From assembly GCA_035697245.1 (NCBI GenBank), contig DASSDH010000120.1, positions 1 through 9,469 of the forward strand: a DNA stretch of 9,469 bases. The letters run 5' to 3'. Below the pieces are notes generated by a model, which made no database searches, was not told where the DNA came from, and was given only the letters and a program-made list of their open reading frames with translations. This DNA is from JACVRX01 sp035697245. Lineage in GTDB: Bacteria > Actinomycetota > Actinomycetes > Jiangellales > Jiangellaceae. The position numbers and the translations under genes were made by a program. Positions 5,307 to 9,469 of this stretch are shown piece after piece. Positions within the stretch are counted from its first letter, which is position 1, and each line of letters begins with the position of its first letter.

Positions 5307-6668
5307 TTACTGTCCTGGTTCGTCGGCGTATAGACCGATTCCGCGCCAGAGGGCGCCGACCCTCTTGTGCTCCTTGTCAAAGCCCCGGTCTTGCAGCGTC
5401 CGGGAGAATGCGGTCTGGGTGCCGGCGTCGACGTTCTCCCGCTTGCACCACTCGACCCAGGCGGCGAACAGGTCGGCTGAGCGGACGTGCGCGTGCGGGT
5501 TGGGCATGGTCCGTTCGGCCAGGAACAGCCCGAGCAGGTCGGACTCGGTGCGGTAAGTGGCGGTGGCGTTGGTGACCGGCGCGGGTTCGGCGAGGCCCCG
5601 GGATTTCCACTGCATGTATCCGTCGACGAGCCAGGCGAGGACGCCGTCGAGCTCGCCGTGGAGCTTTTCGGGCAGCTTGCCGTCGCGTTCGTCCTCGGGC
5701 ACGACCACGTCGAAGGGAACCAGCCGGAGCCGCCGCCAGATGCCTTCGTCGTCGCCGCGGATCAGCGGCTTGTGGTTGGTGAGCATGACCAGGGTGTGTG
5801 ATGGCCGGAAGGTCCAGTAGTTCTCGCGCATCCGCCGGGCTGCGATCTCGTCACCGCCGGTGAGCTTCTTGACGGTGGCTTCGGCGAGCCGGCGCCCTTG
5901 GTCGGTTTCGCTGGTGATGGCGAGCCGGAGCCCGAACAGACTGGCGAGTCCGGTGGGGTGCGCGTCGCTGAACCGCTCAAGCAGGATGGCCGGGTCGACC
6001 GGCGCGGCGTAGTCGCCGAGTGCACTGCTGACGGTTTCGGTGAGTGTGCTTTTGCCGTTGGCGCCGATCCCGTACAGCACGACCAGCACGTGCTCGGTGA
6101 CGACGCCGGGCAGGGCGTGCCCGAACAGCCGGCCGAGGAATTCCCGCATCTCCGCCTCGGGTTGGATCTTGCGGAGGAATTCGCGGAACTTGGGCGCCTC
6201 GGCGCCGGGATGGTAGGCGGCGCCGCAGACTTTGGTGATCAGGTCAGCCGGGTCGTGTGGCCGCAGGTGGCCGGTGTGCAGGTCGACGGTTCCGTTGGAC
6301 GTGTTCAACAGGTGCGGGTCGGCGTCGAGTGCGGATGGGGCGACGGCGATGCCGGGTTCGGTGGCGGCCATTGCGAGCATGGCGTTGATGCCGGCCGCGG
6401 TTTGGGCGCGGGATGGGGTGGTGCCGCTCCTGCCGACGGTTTTGGGCAGGGTGTCGGCGACGGCTTTGGCGTAGCGCACGGCTTGGCCGGTGTCGTCGGG
6501 CGCCCATCGGGTGCCGTCCCAACAGAGCCACGTGGACCAGGGGACGACGTAGCGGAGCCGGTCGCCGTGGGCGTCGGCGAGTCGCCGGCCGTTGGCGAGG
6601 TCGGCCTCCGGGCTGCCCTCCATCTCCGCCGTGAGGTCGATACTGTTCTCGCCGTACTGGTCGCCCAT
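5307..6668 (-). CDS. Phage/plasmid primase-helicase (D5/P4 family, SF3 helicase)
   Basis: The product has 453 residues. The N-terminal ~190 residues resemble the D5-N domain (RYVVPWSTWLCWDGTRWAPD, then LLNTSNGTVDLHTGHLRPHD, the typical NGxxDLxTG block). The SF3 helicase core follows: Walker A GIGANGKST at 200-208, the acidic LAITSETDQ at ~249-257, and the motif C-like MLTNHKPLIRGDDEGIWRRL at ~295-314, where the Asn acts as sensor. The C-terminal region is probably the origin-recognising winged helix. These enzymes unwind the element's origin and, in fused forms, prime synthesis; no N-terminal primase (Prim-Pol/Toprim) domain is seen here. Start: the ATG directly after the stop of the upstream gene (TGA-ATG), though the ribosome site is weak. 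The gene is intact, unlike int and terL. It lies next to the candidate origin and would let the element replicate independently of the host. Confidence 0.88.
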   Translation of the reverse strand: MGDQYGENSIDLTAEMEGSPEADLANGRRLADAHGDRLRYVVPWSTWLCWDGTRWAPDDTGQAVRYAKAVADTLPKTVGRSGTTPSRAQTAAGINAMLAMAATEPGIAVAPSALDADPHLLNTSNGTVDLHTGHLRPHDPADLITKVCGAAYHPGAEAPKFREFLRKIQPEAEMREFLGRLFGHALPGVVTEHVLVVLYGIGANGKSTLTETVSSALGDYAAPVDPAILLERFSDAHPTGLASLFGLRLAITSETDQGRRLAEATVKKLTGGDEIAARRMRENYWTFRPSHTLVMLTNHKPLIRGDDEGIWRRLRLVPFDVVVPEDERDGKLPEKLHGELDGVLAWLVDGYMQWKSRGLAEPAPVTNATATYRTESDLLGLFLAERTMPNPHAHVRSADLFAAWVEWCKRENVDAGTQTAFSRTLQDRGFDKEHKRVGALWRGIGLYADEPGQ

Positions 6669-7001
6669 TCAGGCCACCGCGTTGGGCTGGTAGCCCTCTC
6701 GGCGGGCCATGACGACGTCGTGGACGCGAACCCAGTCGGTGTCGCCTCGCACGTCGTGGCCGGCCATCCGGACCCGCCAGCGGGCGAGCAGGTCGCAGAC
6801 GTCCAGCTCGTCGAGCAGCCGGGCCCGAATGGCGTCGGGCTCGCCGTCTCGCCGCCAGGCTTCGGCGGCCCGAACCACGGAGGCGAACCGCCGAGGGTCG
6901 TCGGCGGGCAACTGCTCCCACTCGTCGCTCCCGTACAACGGCAGCGGGCCAACCGACTCGCCGAGTGCGAGCAGCCGGCGGACGAACTCGCGGCGGAGCA
7001 T
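6669..7001 (-). CDS. DUF2742-like protein
   Basis: The product has 110 residues. The stretch PLPLYGSDEWEQLPADDPRR followed by FASVVRAAEAW matches the DUF2742 pattern known from actinobacterial phages and prophages (G-T-P-x-W-x-x-L-x-x-D-D-P-R-K-x-A-x-x-x-x-A-A-x-x-W). The remainder, rich in charged residues (LDELDVCDLLARWRVRMAG), has no motif I recognise. Its stop adjoins the primase-helicase start (TGA-ATG), so the two are probably co-translated, which suggests a role in replication or its control. The start at 6999-7001 lacks a clear ribosome site and is uncertain. The function is unknown. Confidence 0.55.
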   Translation of the reverse strand: MLRREFVRRLLALGESVGPLPLYGSDEWEQLPADDPRRFASVVRAAEAWRRDGEPDAIRARLLDELDVCDLLARWRVRMAGHDVRGDTDWVRVHDVVMARREGYQPNAVA

Positions 7002-7002
7002 C

Positions 7003-7060
7003 GTGACGGGCGGCTGGGGTCGCGGTGAACTGGCGGCTGGCGTGAGCTGGCCGCCGTCAC
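7003..7060. repeat. Inverted repeat between the excisionase and DUF2742-like genes
   Basis: GTGACGGGCGGC (7003-7014) pairs with GCCGCCGTCAC (7050-7060) over 11 bp with a single bulged G. A second, competing stem GGCGGC/GCCGCC lies inside. No T tract follows. It could be a transcription attenuator separating xis from the replication genes. The arm begins with GTGACGGG, the same eight bases that open the iteron-like units at 5210-5297, so it may instead be an extra binding site for the replication protein. Confidence 0.35.
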
Positions 7061-7070
7061 CAATGTGGGC

Positions 7071-7256
7071 TCAAGCCGGCGACGGGTCCTTGCGCGCGTC
7101 GGCGACGAAGGCCTCGACGTCGGTCCGGTCGTAGAGGACCTTGCGGCCGACGCGGAACGACTTGGGGCCCCGGCCGACGTGCCGCCAGTAGCGGACCGAT
7201 TCGGGCGACGTGCGCAGCAGGTGCGCCACCTCTGCAGTGGTGAGGTAGTCGTGCAT
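7071..7256 (-). CDS. Excisionase-like helix-turn-helix protein (AlpA/Xis type)
   Basis: The product has 61 residues. The start is the ATG at 7254-7256, fixed by GAGGAG seven bases upstream; the longer upstream frame is unsupported. The sequence shows the standard small MerR-like winged HTH: YLTTAEVAHLLRTSPESVRY (helix-turn-helix), WRHVGRGPKSFRVGRKVLYD (wing), then RTDVEAFVADAR. Proteins of this shape bind near attP and direct the integrase towards excision, and they often also repress or activate the divergent integrase promoter. It is divergent from the gene preceding the integrase, across a 95-base control region, the classic xis/int position. It is complete, so excision control may outlast the broken integrase. 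A purely regulatory role is the alternative. Confidence 0.75.
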   Translation of the reverse strand: MHDYLTTAEVAHLLRTSPESVRYWRHVGRGPKSFRVGRKVLYDRTDVEAFVADARKDPSPA

Positions 7257-7351
7257 GTCAACGCTCCTCAGGTTGGACACGTTGACAGTGTGGCATGCTA
7301 CTGGCAGAGTTGTCCCTGCCAACTCCGACCTGCTAATGGCAAGGATGCGTA
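7257..7351. promoter_or_regulatory. Divergent control region between xis and the integrase operon
   Basis: The leftward promoter candidate is TTGGCA (7317-7322, minus) with a 16-base spacer to TAGCAT (7295-7300), leading to xis. Operator-like repeats overlap it: the direct pair TGCTACTGGCA (7296-7306) and TGCTAATGGCA (7331-7341), 35 bases apart, and an inverted repeat TGGCAG/CTGCCA (7302-7307, 7316-7321). A TTGACA stands at 7282-7287 on the plus strand, but no convincing -10 box follows for the rightward operon. The position and repeats suggest autoregulation by the HTH protein or by the first rightward gene product. Confidence 0.45.
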
Positions 7352-7930
7352 ATGACCGAGCAGACCAGGTGGAGCGGGGATGCCGGCCTGGTGCGGCTGG
7401 GAGACACCGTGGTGCCCGAGAGGGTCACCCTCACCCGCGACAGTGAGGACGACGACGGACCCCATCTCACGGCCGTGTTCGAGGTACGGCATGGTCGCCC
7501 GGAGTGCGTAAGTCTGGCGGTGACGTCGACGCCGGACGGCCGCGGTATCCGCCTGTCGGACCTCAATGTGTTCACACTGGACGCCACCGCGGTGCAGGCG
7601 TTCGAGCGGTGGGCCGTTCGAGCCGAGCACACAGGCAGCGGGGCGGCGAGGATGGAGATCGACATCGCTGACTTCGGCGGCCGTGACGATCACGAGCGGT
7701 GGGCGGCACGGGCCGACCTGCACGAAGCCCGCACGGCTTCCCGCGGTGCGCTTTCCCGCGCCGAGCTGGAGCGAGTCGCCCGGGTCTACCGGGAGCACAT
7801 CGACCACCAGCCGACCAAGGCGGTCGGGCTCATCCTCGGCTACACACAGCGGACCGCGGCGCGACGGGTCGAACAGGCACGCGCCGCGGGACTGCTGCCA
7901 CCAACGACTCCCGGCAAACCGAAGGCGTAG
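7352..7930 (+). CDS. Unrecognised protein ahead of the integrase, with C-terminal HTH-like segment
   Basis: The product has 192 residues. The start is the ATG at 7352, with AAGGA six bases upstream. The N-terminal ~110 residues look like a beta-rich domain (VTLTRDSEDDDGPHLTAVFE, RHGRPECVSLAVTS, GIRLSDLN) that I cannot assign. The C-terminal ~65 residues are helical and basic: LSRAELERVARVYREHID, then PTKAVGLILGYTQRTAARRV and EQARAAGLLPPTTPGK. This reads like an HTH of the kind seen in actinobacterial proteins encoded just before integrases. Only three bases separate it from the integrase start, so they form one operon and are probably translationally coupled. I infer a regulator of integration/excision or a DNA-binding partner of the integrase; no enzymatic motif is visible. 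Confidence 0.6.
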   Translation: MTEQTRWSGDAGLVRLGDTVVPERVTLTRDSEDDDGPHLTAVFEVRHGRPECVSLAVTSTPDGRGIRLSDLNVFTLDATAVQAFERWAVRAEHTGSGAARMEIDIADFGGRDDHERWAARADLHEARTASRGALSRAELERVARVYREHIDHQPTKAVGLILGYTQRTAARRVEQARAAGLLPPTTPGKPKA

Positions 7931-7933
7931 CCG

Positions 7934-9056
7934 ATGGCGAGCATCAAGCACGATGGGCGGGCCTGGCGGGCCCGCTACTACGACCCGACTGGCAAGCGGC
8001 GAGAGAAGCGGTTCGATCGCAAGGTCGACGCCTCGCGGTGGCTTAACGAGCAGACTGCCCAACACGTAACCGGGACCTTCGTCGAGCCGAAGCTCGGGCA
8101 GGTGACGGTAGGCGAGTGGTCGGCGCGTTGGCTATCCAGCAAGGCCAACGTGAAGCCGTCGACGCGGGACCGGTACGCCGGCATCCTGACGGCCCATGTG
8201 GCGCCGGCTTGGGGCCAGGTGCGGCTGGTCGACGTGACACACGCGGATGTTCAGTCGTGGGTGTCTTCGTTGTCGGCGTCCGGGTTGTCAGCGGGGTCGG
8301 TGCATAAGGTTCACCGGGTGCTATCGATGGTGCTGGGCCTCGCGGTGCGTGATGGCCGGCTGCCGCGCAACCCCGCGGCCGGGGTGAATCTGCCGCGGGC
8401 CGCGAAGGCGGAGAAGCGATACCTGCGCACCGGAGAGGTCGACGATCTGGCGGATGCTGCCGGCCCTGGTCGTCTAGTCGTGCTGGTGCTCGCGTACACG
8501 GGTCTGCGGTGGGGCGAGCTGACAGCGTTGCAGGTTTCCCGACTCGACCTGCTGCGGCGACGCATCCACGTCGCCGAGTCGGTAACCGAGCTCAGCGACG
8601 GCCGGCTCGACTGGGGCCTGCCGAAGTCGCACGAACGGCGCTGGGTGCCGGTGCCGCGGTTCCTCGTCGACGAGCTGGCCGAGCACGTCGCCGGCAAGGC
8701 ACCCGAGGACCTCGTGTTCACCTCCCCGAAGGGTGCGGTACTGCGGGTGCGCGGGGCACGCCGGTCTTGGTTCGACCGTGCGGTCGAAGCCTCGGGGGTG
8801 CCAGAAGGTCTGCACCCGCACGAGCTGCGCCACACCGCGGCCAGTCTCGCCGTGTCGGCCGGGCGCGAACGTGAAGGCCGTGCAGCGGATGCTCGGCCAC
8901 GCAAAGGCGTCAATGACCCTCGACGTGTACGCCGACCTGTTCGACGACGACCTCGAAGCGGTCGCCGACCGGCTCGACGAGATCCGGGCTGGCGGGGGCA
9001 AGATAGGGGCACGTGGGAAGGTAACTGATCTTGCAGCACGCCGTGCGGATCGCTGA
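7934..9056 (+). pseudogene. int: Site-specific tyrosine recombinase (integrase), with one frameshift near the active site
   Basis: Domains in order: an N-terminal AP2-like arm-binding region (DGRAWRARYYDPTGKRREKR, about residues 7-26), a SAM-like core-binding domain (~56-150, VTVGEWSARWLSSKANVKPS), and the catalytic domain. Catalytic residues seen: R192 in TGLRWGEL, K231 in LPKSHERRWVPV, H296 and R299 in HELRH, then, in the +1-shifted frame, the GHAK His (about 322) and Tyr (about 332) of TLDVYADLF. One extra C at about 8864, after SLAVSAG, separates the two parts. Without it the protein would be about 373 residues, a normal length. Read literally, translation ends at 9026-9028 and the product lacks the nucleophilic Tyr. 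It would have recombined attP with a tRNA gene; the att core lies 14 bases beyond the stop. Confidence 0.85.
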
Positions 9057-9070
9057 CCTGCGAGTTTCCG

Positions 9071-9113
9071 GGTGGAGACGAAGGGACTTGAACCCTCAAC
9101 CCCCGCCTTGCAA
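9071..9113 (-). other. Attachment-site core: 3' half of a tRNA gene (probably Ala-UGC)
   Basis: On the minus strand the segment reads, in order, TTGCAA (anticodon loop), GGCGG (anticodon stem), GGGTT (variable loop), GAGGG-TTCAAGT-CCCTT (T arm), CGTCTCC (acceptor strand), then A and CC. The anticodon by position is TGC (Ala), and T at position 70 agrees with the G3-U70 pair of tRNA-Ala. Likeness ends within the anticodon loop; no D arm or 5' acceptor strand follows at 9114 onward. A tRNA 3' half directly after a tyrosine integrase is the standard form of attP or an att junction. Confidence 0.7.
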
Positions 9114-9308
9114 ACCTTCGCTGTTCCTACCGGCCTGTCTCGACCGGCGGCACCGTGTGCCTCGTCACGCCCAGCTCATGTCGCCTGGTGTCATCCCATA
9201 CGGACGGCTGTCGTGCCTGGTGCTGACTTCCTGCTGATCCACGGAGCCCCGACACTCGCCCCGCGCTGCGCTGCTGCGCTCGTACGGTCCCTGACATGAC
9301 ATGGGTCT

Positions 9309-9363
9309 GGAAACTGCTTCCAATCGTGATTGATCAGTTTCCTGCGCCGAGCCGATCTAGACT
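9309..9363 (+). promoter_or_regulatory. Palindromic operator and promoter candidate of the DHFR-like gene
   Basis: Arms GGAAACTG (9309-9316) and CAGTTTCC (9335-9342) enclose a second, nearly concentric inverted repeat, CAATC-GT-GATTG (9321-9332). A TAGACT -10-like box follows at 9358-9363, 33 bases before the ATG. The symmetry and position suggest a dimeric repressor, for example of the TetR or MarR class. No regulator gene is visible next to it within the window. Bases 9114-9308 carry no supported gene. Confidence 0.45.
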
Positions 9364-9395
9364 CCCGAGACCGACTGACAGAAAGGCATGGCGCC

Positions 9396-9469
9396 ATGCG
9401 GAAACTGATCTACGGCATGAACCTGACCCTGGACGGCTACATCGCCGCGCCCGGCGACGACCTCGGCTG
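9396..9469 (+). CDS. Dihydrofolate reductase / RibD C-terminal family protein, 5' end only
   Basis: The start is the ATG at 9396-9398, nine bases after AGAAAGG; another ATG at 9388 is out of frame. The visible 24 residues begin MRKLIYGMNLTLDGYIAAPG, the characteristic first strand and S/T-L-D-G-Y-I-A motif of the RibD-C/DHFR-like family, in which the strand lines the NADPH site. Many such actinobacterial proteins are single-domain reductases of unknown substrate, not the essential folate enzyme. The gene continues past the right edge. It lies outside the mobile element and probably belongs to the host chromosome. Confidence 0.8.
   Translation, partial: MRKLIYGMNLTLDGYIAAPGDDLG

Larger units (their letters stand above)
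2076..9113. mobile_element. Phage-derived integrative element (satellite-like or truncated prophage), left end lost
   Basis: The right end is set by the att core beside the integrase. The left end is the point near 2076 where the prohead protease frame passes into DUF899 coding sequence; no second att copy is seen in the window. Gene order leftward from the control region is excision, replication (with a candidate origin), membrane protein, packaging, protease; rightward it is the integrase operon. No tail, lysis, portal or capsid gene is present in the ~7 kb kept. This set fits the capsid-forming phage satellites (cf-PICI type) described in other bacteria, or a prophage that lost most late genes. 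Confidence 0.6.

Noticed and set aside
5898..7028. Long plus-strand frame of 376 residues
   Set aside because: It is exactly antisense to the primase-helicase and DUF2742-like genes, is Gly/Val-rich and lacks a ribosome site; it is a shadow frame.
9072..9299. Plus-strand frame beginning METKGLEPSTPALQT
   Set aside because: This is the well-known false translation of the antisense strand of a tRNA gene; the DNA is explained by the tRNA 3' half.
1..9469. CRISPR array or insertion-sequence transposase
   Set aside because: There are no regularly spaced repeats and no transposase or terminal inverted repeat pair on either strand.

Overview
The window is GC-rich DNA with GTG/ATG starts and GGAGG-type ribosome sites. 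Its gene families (AlpA-like excisionase, DUF2742-like protein, HK97-type packaging genes, SnoaL-like and DUF899 proteins) point to an actinomycete, possibly of the Pseudonocardiales or a related order; the genus cannot be read from the sequence.

Layout. (1) Bases 1-2075 look like decayed chromosomal DNA. They hold the tail of a VOC/glyoxalase protein (+), a fragment of an FAD-dependent aromatic monooxygenase (-), one apparently intact SnoaL-like gene (-), a membrane-protein fragment, the start of a pyridoxamine-5'-phosphate-oxidase-like (PPOX) gene, and the end of a DUF899 gene (all -). (2) Bases ~2076-9113 are a phage-like integrative element. Rightward it carries a gene of unknown function and a tyrosine integrase, ending at a 43-bp copy of the 3' half of a tRNA (probably Ala-UGC). 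Leftward, from a shared control region, come an excisionase-like HTH protein, a DUF2742-like protein, a D5/P4-type primase-helicase, a probable replication origin, a 50-residue two-helix membrane protein, small terminase, large terminase and a HK97-type prohead protease. The protease reading frame runs straight into the DUF899 fragment, so everything that would follow it (capsid and beyond) is missing. (3) Bases 9114-9469 are the right flank, with a palindromic operator-like site and the start of a dihydrofolate-reductase/RibD-like gene.

How it fits together. Integration/excision (int, xis), autonomous replication (primase-helicase plus a symmetrical repeat beside its 3' end) and packaging/procapsid genes (terS, terL, protease), with no tail or lysis genes seen, fit a capsid-forming phage satellite (cf-PICI-like) or a truncated prophage. 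The most unusual feature is in the large terminase. Its ATPase half and nuclease half are separated by an HNH endonuclease domain that overlaps the first half by a GTGA stop/start and continues in frame into the second half. Single-base frameshifts occur in integrase, terL, protease, DUF899 and PPOX, so the locus is either decaying or contains assembly indels.
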